Origin: Isoptericola jiangsuensis
GTDB lineage: Bacteria; Actinomycetota; Actinomycetes; Actinomycetales; Cellulomonadaceae
NCBI RefSeq assembly: GCF_002563715.1
Contig: NZ_PDJJ01000001.1
Span: 2,418,001 to 2,482,000, forward strand
DNA length: 64,000 nucleotides
Direction of reading: 5' to 3'
The notes under the pieces were generated by a model. It was not told the origin of the DNA and did no database searches. It worked only from the letters and a program-made list of their open reading frames with translations. A program made the translations under genes and the position numbers. Shown here piece after piece: positions 35,256 to 44,031 of the stretch. Each line of letters begins with the position of its first letter. Position 1 is the stretch's first letter.

Positions 35256-37163
35256 CATGACTGAAATGACCGAGTTCCCCCCGCCGACAGCGCGGCCGTG
35301 CGCGGCCGCTCCCTCCGACGTCCGGGCCTCGGTCCGATGAGCGCGGCGACGCCGCCCGACCAGCCCGAGCAGCTGGCCGCGGGCCACGTGGTGATCGGCG
35401 GCCGCTACGTCCTCGGCGACATCCTCGGTACCGGCGGCACGTACACCGTCTACGAGGCGTCCCGGCTCGCGCCGGATGCCGACGCGCCGGACGTCGACGC
35501 GGCGGACCCGGACGCAGCGGCGGGCGACGAGCCCACCCCCGCGGACGGCGGCGCGGCCGACGAGGCGCCGCTGCTGGTCAAGGTCCTGCACCCGCACCTG
35601 GTGGACGACTCCATGGCCCGCGCGGCCCTGGCCCGCGAGATCGCGGCGTCGGAGCAGGTGGACCACCCGGGCGTGGTGAAGGTCCTCGACTCCGGCGAGG
35701 ACGAGGTCGCGGGCGCGACCGTCCCCTGGATCCTCACGCGGCGCCTGCCCGGCCCCCTCCTGTCCGACCTCGCGGCCGGCACCGGCCTGGCGTGGCCGAC
35801 GGCCCTCGCGGTGGTCGCGGGCCTGCTCGACGCGCTGGCCGCCGTCCACACCGCGGGCCTGGTGCACCGTGACGTGGGGCCGCGCAACGTCGTCGTGGAC
35901 CAGCACGACGACGGCACGATGACGGTCGGGCTGCTCGACCTCGGCCTGACCGCGCCGGGCGGTGGCGACGGCGACGGCGAGCTCGTCACGGGCTCGGCGG
36001 CGTACATGTCGCCCGAGCAGGCGCAGGGCAGACCGCTGGACGCCCGCAGCGACCTGTACTCCGCGGGCGCCCTGGCGTACTTCGCCCTCACCGGGCACGC
36101 GCCGTACGAGCGCGCGACGCCGTCGGACGTCCTGCGGGCGCACGTCGAGGCGCCCGTGCCGGCGCCGTCGGCCCGCCGCGCCGCCGTCCCCACCTCCGTG
36201 GACCGGTTCGTTGCCCGCGCGATGGCGAAGAACCCCGCCCGGCGGTTCGCGACCGCCGGCGCGATGCTGTCGAGCCTCACGCCCCTGCTCGGCGTCGGCG
36301 CCGCGTCCGCGACCACGCTCACGCCGGACGTGCCCGAGCCGACCCTGCCGGGCGAGCCGACCCAGACGCTCGACCAGATCGCGGAGAACGACCCGCACCG
36401 CACCGCCGCCCTCGGCATGGCCGCCGCGGCGGCGGCCGCCGGGGCCGTCGCCGCGGCCGCGGCGACGGGCGACCAGGCGGAGCTCCAGCGCACCCGCCAG
36501 CTCGGTGCGGTGCCCGCCGAGGGCGCCGCCGCCGCGACCGCACCCCTGGACAGCCCCGTCAGCGACGAGGCGGCCGCCACCGCCGTCGGAGCCACCGCCG
36601 TCGGAGCCACCGTCGCGGGGGCCGCCGCCGGGGCCACGCTCCCCGACGGTGCGGACGGCGCGGACGGCACCCCCGGGCGGGGTCGCCTGTCGCGTCGGAG
36701 CCGGATCCTGCTCGTCGTGCTCGCGGTGCTCGTGGCGGCCGCGGCCACGGCCGCCGTGTTCTGGCCCCGCCAGGACGTCGACGACACCCCGCCGGTCCCG
36801 CCGGCCACGCACAGTCCCTCCCCGACGCCGTCCCGCTCGACCTCCCCGACGCCGACCGTCGCACCGGTGGAGCCCACCACGCCGACGACGCGACCCACGG
36901 AGACGGCCACGCCGTCCCCGTCGCCGACGCCGTCCGAGACGCCGAGCCCGACGGCGTCGCCGACGCCGAGCCCGACCCCGACGGAGACGTCGGAGCCGAC
37001 CTCGACGCCCACCCCCACCCGGACCGCCGAGCCGGAACCCACCCCCACCGACACCGAGACCGCCGAGCCGGAGCCGACGCCCACCGACACCGAGACCACC
37101 GAGCCGCAGCCGTCCCCGTCGTCCGGCGACGCCTCCGGCGAGGACCCGGGCACCACGCCCTGA
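35256..37163 (+). CDS. Membrane Ser/Thr protein kinase (PknB-like)
   Basis: A 635-residue kinase. Glycine loop ILGTGGTYTVYEA, ATP lysine Lys109 (LLVKVLHPH), catalytic VHRDVGPRN (Asp206, Asn211), DLG in place of DFG (Asp228) and MSPEQ are present, so it is probably active. An Asp/Ala-rich insertion of about 35 residues lies between strands 2 and 3. An Ala-rich linker, a membrane helix (about 484-506) and an extracellular Pro/Thr/Ser/Glu-rich tail follow; no PASTA domain is visible. ATG 35256 is chosen because TATCCT (35239-35244) is 11 bases upstream; ATG 35337 is the conservative alternative. Confidence 0.85.
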
Positions 37164-37199
37164 GCAGGCGCGGCGGCCGTACGCCACGCGGAGGATCAC

Positions 37200-37751
37200 A
37201 TGTTCTCGTCGCCCCTGAGCGCCGACGCCACCCTCGCCCCGCTGGAGGTCTGGCACGCGGAGGAGCTCGCCCGGCACATGGACCGGGCGCGCGAGCACAT
37301 CCGGCCGTGGGTCGGGCCGTCGTTCGTCACCGACGACGTCGACGGCGCTCACGCGACCCTCGCCCGGTACGCCGGACGTCAGGCGCTCGACGGCGCGCGG
37401 CTGTTCGGCATCCGGCGCGACGGGCTGCTGGTGGGTGGGGCGATGTTCGTCTCGTTCGACGCCGCCGCCGGGACCTGCGAGGTGGGCTGCTGGCTGGAGC
37501 CCGCCGCGGAGGGCCACGGCCTGGTCACGCGGGCCTGCACCACGCTGCTGGACTGGGCGTTCACCACCCGGGGCCTGCACCGCGCCGAGTGGCAGTGCCG
37601 CGCCGACAACGTGCGCAGCGCCGCCGTCGCCGCGCGGCTCGGCATGACGCTCGAGGGGGTGCGCCGCGAGGCCTGGCCCTACCGGGGTCGGCGGTACGAC
37701 CAGCAGGTGTGGGCCGTCCTCGCGCGGGAGTGGCGGGCCACGGGCCGCTGA
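37200..37751 (+). CDS. GNAT acetyltransferase, RimJ/RimL-like
   Basis: A 183-residue protein with the RimJ/RimL layout: LAPLEVWHAEELARHM at the start, EVGCWLEPAAEGHGLVTRA as acetyl-CoA loop, and RAEWQCRADNVRSAAVAARLG with the family's N-x-x-S/A motif. It may acetylate ribosomal protein N-termini or small amines; substrate unknown. GGAGG lies seven bases before ATG 37200. Thirty-six bases follow the kinase stop, so the two may share a transcript. Confidence 0.88.
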   Translation: MFSSPLSADATLAPLEVWHAEELARHMDRAREHIRPWVGPSFVTDDVDGAHATLARYAGRQALDGARLFGIRRDGLLVGGAMFVSFDAAAGTCEVGCWLEPAAEGHGLVTRACTTLLDWAFTTRGLHRAEWQCRADNVRSAAVAARLGMTLEGVRREAWPYRGRRYDQQVWAVLAREWRATGR

Positions 37752-37801
37752 CCGCGACGGGCCGCCCGGCACGCTCGCCCGGTCCGGCCCGGGGGGCCGT
37801 C

Positions 37802-38575
37802 TCACCAGGTCGAGTCGCCCCGCAGCACCACGTCCGAGCCCCCGTCGACGAACACCACCTGCCCGCACAGGTGCGAGTTCTCCACGCCGACGAGCCAGGC
37901 GAGCAGCCGCGCCGGGGTCTCGGGCGTCATGAACCCGTGGAGCGGCATCGGCACCATCGCCGCGAGCGCCTGCCGCTTCTGCGGGGTGTCGATCATCGGG
38001 GCGACCATCGGCGTCTCCACCACCCCGGGGGCGATGGCGTTCAGGGGGATGCCCGCGCCCGCCCACCGGGGGCCGGCCGCGGCGCGGCGCACCCACCGGC
38101 ACAGGGCGACCTTGCTGCTCGGGTAGAGCAGACCGCCCTGGCCGGCGTCGACGAGCCGCGTCGCCCGGACGACGGCGGCGGGCTCGTCCCCGGCCAGGCA
38201 GAGGTCGACGAGCTCGGCGTCCGACGGCAGGAGGCTCGCCATGGAGGCCGTGACGACGGCGCGGGGCGTCGCCGACCGTTCCAGGAGCGGCCGGAGCCGT
38301 TCGAGGGTGGCGACCGCACCGAAGAAGTTCACGGTGACGACGTCGGGGGTCTCGCCCGCGACGCCCGCGTTCGCGACGACGCCGTCGATCTGGCCGTTGG
38401 TCCGTGCCGTCACGGCGTCGGCGAGCTCGCCGCGTCCCGCCAGGGTGGACAGGTCGGCCCGGAGGTCGGCGTCGTGGCGGTCGACGCCGATCACCCGGTT
38501 GCCGTGGTCGTGGAGGATCTGCTGCGTGGCTCGGCCGATGCCGGAGGCGGAGCCGGTGACGACGATGGTGCGCAT
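37802..38575 (-). CDS. SDR family oxidoreductase
   Basis: A 257-residue short-chain dehydrogenase: NAD(P) loop TGSASGIG (residues 7-14), NAG motif VVANAGVAG, catalytic serine in TASMASLLPS and YPSSK (Tyr-x-x-x-Lys), and LNAIAPGVVETPM. It resembles 3-alpha-hydroxysteroid dehydrogenase-like SDRs; substrate unknown. It is divergent from the universal stress gene, and the DevR-type box at 38681-38694 lies in the shared upstream region, so it may belong to the same regulon. Confidence 0.88.
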   Translation of the reverse strand: MRTIVVTGSASGIGRATQQILHDHGNRVIGVDRHDADLRADLSTLAGRGELADAVTARTNGQIDGVVANAGVAGETPDVVTVNFFGAVATLERLRPLLERSATPRAVVTASMASLLPSDAELVDLCLAGDEPAAVVRATRLVDAGQGGLLYPSSKVALCRWVRRAAAGPRWAGAGIPLNAIAPGVVETPMVAPMIDTPQKRQALAAMVPMPLHGFMTPETPARLLAWLVGVENSHLCGQVVFVDGGSDVVLRGDSTW

Positions 38576-38680
38576 GGTGGGTCCTTCGTCCGGACGACGG
38601 GTGTCCGGCGGAGCGCCGGACGTCTCCACGCTAGGCACGCCGGTGCGCCGCCGTCCGCGGACCTTGGTCGGTCCCCGGAC

Positions 38681-38694
38681 GGGACGAAGGTCCC
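38681..38694. promoter_or_regulatory. DevR/DosR-type box upstream of the USP operon
   Basis: GGGACGAAGGTCCC, a perfect five-base-pair inverted repeat with four central bases, like the GGGAC-N4-GTCCC core of mycobacterial DosR sites. With CATGCT (38719-38724) as -10, its centre falls near -43, the usual activating position. A second half-like GGACC/GGTCC pair lies just upstream at 38660-38674. Confidence 0.65.
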
Positions 38695-38763
38695 TGCCGC
38701 CGGTCGCCTGCCGCGACGCATGCTGGGAGCAGCGAAGAGGCTTGCGGTCGAAGGAGGTTTGTC

Positions 38764-39633
38764 ATGCGACACGACGGTCCCGTGGTCATCGCGCTGGACG
38801 GTTCGCCCCACAGCGAGCAGACGCTGGAGTGGGGGCTCGCCGAGGCGGAGCACCGGGCGGCGGAGGCGGTGCTTGCCCGCGCGTTCCAGGTGCCTCGTGA
38901 CCCCTCCGCGTGGAACTGGTACCTGGTGGTGCCGGAGCCCGCGCTGCTGGCGGAGGTCAAGGAGTACCTGGTGGAGAGGCTGGAGCACGCGACCGTGCGG
39001 AGCCCGGGCATCGTCATCTCGACGCGGGCGCTGGACGGGCCGGAGGTGCCGGCGCTGCAGGCGCTGACCACGGACGCCCAGCTGCTCGTCGTCGGCGCGC
39101 AGGGCCAGGTCGGACGCACGCGCGTCGGCCGGGTCGGCGCCCACCTGGCGGCGCACAGCCGCTGCCCGGTGGCGGTGGTCCGTGGCGCGTCGCAGGGCGG
39201 GTCGGTCGTGGTCGGGGTGGACGGTTCGCCGACGTCCCTCGCGGCGGCCGCCGCGGCCGCCCGCGAGGCGGTCTGGCGGGGCGTGCCGCTCGTCGTGCTG
39301 CACGCCCGGCCGCCGCTGCTGGACCCGCACGTCACGGTCCGCGAGGTCCCGCCGCTGGCCACGTCGGACGCGGACGACCCCACGCACCAGGCGGCGGAGC
39401 GGACCGCCGCGACGCTGCGCGAGGAGAACCCCGGGCTGGAGGTGCGGCTCGAGCTGCTCGACGACGAGCCGGTGCACGCGCTGCTCGCCCGGTCGGGACC
39501 GGACGACCTCGTCGTCGTCGGGTCGCGCGGCATGGGCGCCTTCCGCGGCATGCTGCTCGGCTCGGTGAGCAACGAGGTGGTGCGGCACGCGTCGGGCACC
39601 GTCCTGGTGGTCCACGACGACGAGGACCGCTGA
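38764..39633 (+). CDS. Universal stress protein, two USP domains
   Basis: A 289-residue tandem USP. Domain 1 begins VVIALDGSPHSEQT, domain 2 begins SVVVGVDGSPTSLAA; the ATP-binding pattern G-x2-G-x9-G-S is clear in VVGSRGMGAFRGMLLGSVSN. Domain 1 has the looser GAQGQVGRTRVGRVG. Such proteins are major members of DosR regulons and help survival without growth. GAAGGAGG lies six bases before ATG 38764. First gene of the presumed operon 38764-42316. Confidence 0.92.
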   Translation: MRHDGPVVIALDGSPHSEQTLEWGLAEAEHRAAEAVLARAFQVPRDPSAWNWYLVVPEPALLAEVKEYLVERLEHATVRSPGIVISTRALDGPEVPALQALTTDAQLLVVGAQGQVGRTRVGRVGAHLAAHSRCPVAVVRGASQGGSVVVGVDGSPTSLAAAAAAAREAVWRGVPLVVLHARPPLLDPHVTVREVPPLATSDADDPTHQAAERTAATLREENPGLEVRLELLDDEPVHALLARSGPDDLVVVGSRGMGAFRGMLLGSVSNEVVRHASGTVLVVHDDEDR

Positions 39634-39668
39634 CGGTCCGACGTCGGCGGCACGGAGAGGAGAGCACG

Positions 39669-40235
39669 GTGGACGAGCACGAGATCACCCTCATCGACCA
39701 TCCCGAGCAGGCGGCCGTCGGCGTCCGGCGGATCGCCCGCACGGACGAGCTCGCGGACGTGTTCGCGACGCTCGTCCCCCGTGTCGCCGGGCTGCTGGAG
39801 CAGCTCGGCCTCCGGCCGGCGGGACCCCCCTTCGCGCGCTACCACGACCGCACGGGCGACGACCTCGACGTCGAGGTCGGGTTCCCCGTCGACGACGCCG
39901 TCGACCTGCCTGCGCTCCCGGCCACGGTCGGGAACGAGCCGGGCGGCGGTGTCGTCGTCGCCGAACCGCTGCCGGCCGTGCGCGTCGTCGAGACGATCCA
40001 CGCGGGCCCGTACGACGGCCTCCGGGCGACCCGTGGCCGGATGGAGGCCTGGGTCGCCGCGCACGACCTCCGCCTCCTCGGCGTGTCCTGGGAGTCCTAC
40101 GAGGCCGGGCCGGAGTCCGACCCCGACCCCGCGACGTGGCGCACCCGGGTCGTGCTCGCCGTCAGCGGCCCCGCCGTGGAGCCGTCCCACCCGCGGTCCC
40201 CCGCGCAGCAGCCCCGTGACCCGGAAGGATCGTGA
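39669..40235 (+). CDS. GyrI-like small-molecule-binding protein
   Basis: A 188-residue protein of the GyrI/AraC effector-binding fold: EITLIDHPEQAAVGVRR, then GPPFARYHDRTGDDLDVEVGF and TIHAGPYDGL, the family's typical segments. Such domains bind small hydrophobic compounds or inhibit gyrase; here the ligand is unknown. GTG 39669 has GGAGAGGAGAG upstream. Its stop overlaps the flavodoxin GTG start. Confidence 0.83.
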   Translation: MDEHEITLIDHPEQAAVGVRRIARTDELADVFATLVPRVAGLLEQLGLRPAGPPFARYHDRTGDDLDVEVGFPVDDAVDLPALPATVGNEPGGGVVVAEPLPAVRVVETIHAGPYDGLRATRGRMEAWVAAHDLRLLGVSWESYEAGPESDPDPATWRTRVVLAVSGPAVEPSHPRSPAQQPRDPEGS

Positions 40236-40765
40236 TCCCCATGTCCGCCCTCGTCGTGTACGAGACCAGCTTCGGCAACACCGAGTCCGTCGCCCGGGCG
40301 ATCGCCGACGGCATCGCGCAGCACATGCCCGTCCGCGTCGTCTCCGTCGCGGACCCCGAGGCCGCGGAACCGGTCGACGAGTCCCTGGTGGTCGTCGGCG
40401 GTCCCACCCACGCGTTCGGCATGAGCCGCGCCAGCACGCGGCGCGACGCGCAGGGCCGCCTCGACGTCATGCCCCACGACGTGCCCGGCATCCGCGACTG
40501 GATCGCCGGTCTGCCGCCCGACCCGACCGACCGGCTCTACGCCACGTTCGACACCCGTGCGAAGACCGTGCAGCACCTGCCCGGGTCCGCCGCACGCGCC
40601 GCGGCACGAGCCCTGCACCGCAGCGGCCACCACGCCCTCGGCCACCCCGAGTCGTTCTACGTCACGGACGTCGAGGGCCCGCTCGTCCCCGACGAGCTCG
40701 ACCGGGCCCGGGACTGGGGCGCGGCGATCGCGCAGGCCGCCGACGAGGCCGGGGCCCGGACGTAG
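40232..40765 (+). CDS. Flavodoxin family protein
   Basis: A 177-residue flavodoxin-like protein: FMN phosphate loop YETSFGNTESVARAI and the second loop VVVGGPTHAFGMSR. Probably a low-potential electron carrier under oxygen or iron shortage. The start is either GTG 40232, overlapping the previous stop as GTGA, or ATG 40241; AAGGA at 40224-40228 fits both poorly. Third gene of the stress operon. Confidence 0.88.
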   Translation: MIPMSALVVYETSFGNTESVARAIADGIAQHMPVRVVSVADPEAAEPVDESLVVVGGPTHAFGMSRASTRRDAQGRLDVMPHDVPGIRDWIAGLPPDPTDRLYATFDTRAKTVQHLPGSAARAAARALHRSGHHALGHPESFYVTDVEGPLVPDELDRARDWGAAIAQAADEAGART

Positions 40766-40796
40766 CACCCCGACCACCCGAGGAGCGGAGCACACC

Positions 40797-41747
40797 ATGG
40801 GCACCACCGCGGATCGTCCGATCGTCGTCGGGATCGACGGGTCGCCGGAGGCGTCCGGCGCGCTCGCGTACGCCGTCCGCGAGGCGGAGCGCGAGGGCTG
40901 CTCGCTGTGGCTGGTCAACGCGGTCCACGAGATCGTCCCGGTCGGCCCGATGCTCCCCCTGATCAGCGGGGAGCCGCTCGTCGAGGTCGGGCGCCAGCTG
41001 CTCGCCGACGCGCAGGCCGTGGTGGACGACCTCTCCGACGGCCGGGTCGCCGTCCGGCGCCAGGAGACGCTCGGCCCCGCGACCGAGGTCCTCGCCGCCG
41101 CCGGCGAGCAGGCCCGCCTCGTCGTGCTCGGGCACCGCGCGGCCTCCCTCGTCGAGCGGATGTTCACCGGCAGCACCACGTTCGGCGTCGTCGCGCGCGC
41201 CGCCTGCCCCGTGGTGAGCGTGCCCCGCGGCTGGTCACCCGAGGCCGACGCCCGCCGCGTCGTCGTCGCCGTCGACGGCTCGCCCGGCTCGCCCGAGGTC
41301 CTTGCCGCCGGGTTCGCCGCCGCCGCCCGCCGCTCCGCCCGGCTCGAGGTCCTGCACTGCTGGCGCCTCGACCCGTTCTACAGCTACCTGGTCGACGAGT
41401 GGTCCGTGCAGGAGCAGTGGGGCGCCCAGGCGCACGGCATCATCGACGGACTCGTGGCGGCGGCCGCGCAGGAGCAGCCCGGCGTGCCGTACGAGAGCCA
41501 CGTGGAGTACGCGAACGTCGCCGACACCCTCGTCCGGCGCTCCTCCGGCGCCGACCTGCTGGTCATGGGCCGCCACGGGCACGGCGCCGTGCGACCCCGG
41601 ATGGTCGCGGCCGTCCTCGGCAGCGTCACCCGCACCGTGCTGCAGCACGCGCACTGCCCGGTCGAGGTCGTCCCCGCGCCCTCGCCCGTCCCACCCGACG
41701 CCGCCGAACCCGTCGGCGGCCCGACCGCAGGAGGCACGTCATCATGA
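40797..41747 (+). CDS. Universal stress protein, two USP domains
   Basis: A 316-residue tandem USP, second in the operon. Domain 1 starts PIVVGIDGSPEASGA and domain 2 VVVAVDGSPGSPEVL; ATP-loop segments are VLGHRAASLVERMFTGSTT and MGRHGHGAVRPRMV with LGSVTRTVLQHA. It differs enough from the first USP to be an older duplication. AGGAGCGGAG precedes ATG 40797. Its stop overlaps the DoxX start (ATGA). Confidence 0.92.
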   Translation: MGTTADRPIVVGIDGSPEASGALAYAVREAEREGCSLWLVNAVHEIVPVGPMLPLISGEPLVEVGRQLLADAQAVVDDLSDGRVAVRRQETLGPATEVLAAAGEQARLVVLGHRAASLVERMFTGSTTFGVVARAACPVVSVPRGWSPEADARRVVVAVDGSPGSPEVLAAGFAAAARRSARLEVLHCWRLDPFYSYLVDEWSVQEQWGAQAHGIIDGLVAAAAQEQPGVPYESHVEYANVADTLVRRSSGADLLVMGRHGHGAVRPRMVAAVLGSVTRTVLQHAHCPVEVVPAPSPVPPDAAEPVGGPTAGGTSS

Positions 41748-42316
41748 GCACCTACCAGAGCCACCACGAGACCCCGGCCGTACCGGGCACCGCGTCGGGC
41801 GACACCGACGTCGGGACCTCCCCCGGTGCGCGGCAGGCGCTGCGCTACGTCGGGGCCGTCATCAGGATCTGCCTCGGCTGGGTGTTCCTGTGGGCCTTCC
41901 TCGACAAGGCCTTCGGGCTAGGCCACGAGACCCCCGCCGAGGGCGCCTGGATCGACGGCGGTCAACCCACCGCCGGGTTCCTCGGCCACGCCACCGCCGG
42001 CCCGTTCGCCGACTTCTACCAGGGGCTCGCAGGCCAGGCCTGGGCCGACTGGGTCTTCATGATCGGCCTCCTCGGGATCGGGGTGGCCCTGCTGCTCGGC
42101 ATCGGCATGCGGATCGCGGCCACGGCCGGGGCGCTGATGCTCGTCCTCATGTGGACGGCGGTGCTGCCCCCGGCGAACAACCCGTTCATGGACGACCACC
42201 TGATCTACGCGCTGGTGCTGGTCGCCCTCGCCCTGGGCGACGCCGGACGCACGCTCGGGCTCGGCGGATGGTGGCAGCAGACGCCGTGGGTGCGACGCTG
42301 GCCCGTCCTGGTGTGA
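41744..42316 (+). CDS. DoxX family membrane protein
   Basis: A 190-residue protein with four membrane helices (about 37-56, 99-120, 122-140 and 150-165) and the DoxX/DoxD-like pattern VIRICLGWVFLWAFLDKAFG. Relatives are quinone-linked oxidoreductase subunits or redox-stress membrane proteins. An extracytoplasmic loop (about 57-95) is Gly-rich. Overlaps the USP stop by four bases and ends the operon; the kinase gene follows after 107 bases with its own promoter. Confidence 0.85.
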   Translation: MSTYQSHHETPAVPGTASGDTDVGTSPGARQALRYVGAVIRICLGWVFLWAFLDKAFGLGHETPAEGAWIDGGQPTAGFLGHATAGPFADFYQGLAGQAWADWVFMIGLLGIGVALLLGIGMRIAATAGALMLVLMWTAVLPPANNPFMDDHLIYALVLVALALGDAGRTLGLGGWWQQTPWVRRWPVLV

Positions 42317-42423
42317 CAGGGACCGCCCGGAGCCGTCGCCCCGCCGCGGCGCGGGCCCCGACGCCGGGCGACCCCGACGCCCGCGGACGTGCCGGGCGGA
42401 CTCCCCCGGCATACGCTCCCCGG

Positions 42424-44031
42424 ATGGAGAGGACCTCGGCCGAGGTGCAGGACGCCATCCTGCACGCGGTCAACGGCCTGTCGTCCGACTTCGACCTGCG
42501 CGACCTGCTCGTCGGTGTCGTGCGGGCCGCGTGCGACCTGTCCGGGGCCCGCTACGGGGCCCTCGGCGTCATCGGCAGCTCCCGCCGGCACCTCGTCGAG
42601 TTCGTCGCCGAGGGCGTCGACGACGCGGACCGCACGCGGATCGGGCACCCGCCGGCCGGACGCGGCCTCCTCGGCCACCTGATCGTCCACCAGGAGTCCC
42701 TGCGCCTCGAGGACCTCACGAAGCACCCGTCGGCCGTCGGCTTCCCGCCCGGGCACCCACCGATGACGACCTTCCTCGGGGTCCCGGTCCGGGTGCGCGG
42801 GCGCGTGTTCGGCAACCTCTACCTCACCGACAAGACGACCGGCCCGACGTTCACCGCCGAGGACGAGAGCTCCGTGACGGCGCTCGCCGACCTCGCGGGC
42901 CTGGCCATCGACCACGCCCGGCTCCTCATGACCGCGGAGCTGCGGACGCGGTGGCTCGAGGCCGCGGCCACCATCCCCCCGGGGATCCTGCGCGCGTCGG
43001 GCACGGACGAGGCCGTCGACGTCGTCCTGCGCGAGTGCCTGCGAGCGTCGGGCGGGCTCACCGCGATGGCGATCGCGCCGGAGCCGGGCACGCCCGGGTC
43101 CTTCACGGTCCGCGCCGCGGTCGGCGACCTCACGCGCCCGCCCGGACGCACCCTGGCCGACCTGCGGCCCGCCCTGCTGCTCGCCATGGCCAGCAGCGCC
43201 ACCCGGTGGGCCGACCTCCCCGACGGCGGCGGCGCCGTCATGACCCGCCTGTCGATCGACACGCTCACCCGGGGTGCGCTCGTCATCGTGCTCCCGCGGC
43301 GCGGCGAGGCGGCGAACCTCGCCGAGGACTCCGACTTCGTCGCCGACTTCGCGAGCCAGGCGTCGCTCCTGCTCGAACGGCGCCACTCCCGGGCCATGCA
43401 GCAGGAGATCGCCGTGCTCGCGGAACGCAACCGCATCGCCCGCGAGCTGCACGACGGCGTCACCCAGCGGCTGTTCGCCCTCGGCCTGCAGCTCGGCGCG
43501 GTCGAGCGGCAGGCACCCCCCGACGTGCAGGAGCTCCTGCGGACCGTGGCCCAGGACCTCGAGGCCACGATCCGCGAGGTGCGCCGGTCGGTCGTCCACC
43601 TGCGACCGCCCGACCGGCAGCGACACTCCCTGCGCGCCAAGGTCCAGGCGCTCGTCGCGGAGTACGCCCACGTGCTGGACCCCGCCCCGGAGCTGCGGAT
43701 CGACGGACCCGTCGACATCCTCGTGGACCCCGCGCTGCACCACCACGTGGTCGCCGTGCTGCGCGAGGGGCTGTCGAACGCGGCCCGGCACGCCGCCGCG
43801 ACCAGCGTCCGGGTGGACGTCGTCGCCACCGTCGACGAGCTGACCTGCACGGTCGGCGACGACGGGATCGGGTTCGACCCGGCGGCGGCCCGCAGCGGGC
43901 TCGTCAACCTCGCCGAGCGCGCGGCCGAGCTTGGCGGCACCCTCACGATCGCTGCGCGGGAGCCGCACGGCAGCGAGGTGACCTGGCGTGTGCCGGTCGA
44001 CGGCGGCGGGGCCGGTCGCCGGGAGGCCTAA
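42424..44031 (+). CDS. DevS/DosS-like GAF sensor histidine kinase
   Basis: A 535-residue kinase: GAF-A (about 25-170), GAF-B (about 185-320), dimerisation/phosphoacceptor helix with ELHDGVTQRL (His343) and HATPase with REGLSNAARH and GDDGIGF. GAF-A has GHPPMTTFLGVPV with His111 and GNLYLTDK with Tyr133, 22 residues apart exactly as heme ligand His149 and Tyr171 of M. tuberculosis DosS. It should therefore bind heme and sense O2, NO or CO or redox state. ATG 42424 is six bases after TACGCT (42412-42417), a leaderless pattern. Its stop overlaps the convergent regulator gene. Confidence 0.93.
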   Translation: MERTSAEVQDAILHAVNGLSSDFDLRDLLVGVVRAACDLSGARYGALGVIGSSRRHLVEFVAEGVDDADRTRIGHPPAGRGLLGHLIVHQESLRLEDLTKHPSAVGFPPGHPPMTTFLGVPVRVRGRVFGNLYLTDKTTGPTFTAEDESSVTALADLAGLAIDHARLLMTAELRTRWLEAAATIPPGILRASGTDEAVDVVLRECLRASGGLTAMAIAPEPGTPGSFTVRAAVGDLTRPPGRTLADLRPALLLAMASSATRWADLPDGGGAVMTRLSIDTLTRGALVIVLPRRGEAANLAEDSDFVADFASQASLLLERRHSRAMQQEIAVLAERNRIARELHDGVTQRLFALGLQLGAVERQAPPDVQELLRTVAQDLEATIREVRRSVVHLRPPDRQRHSLRAKVQALVAEYAHVLDPAPELRIDGPVDILVDPALHHHVVAVLREGLSNAARHAAATSVRVDVVATVDELTCTVGDDGIGFDPAAARSGLVNLAERAAELGGTLTIAAREPHGSEVTWRVPVDGGGAGRREA

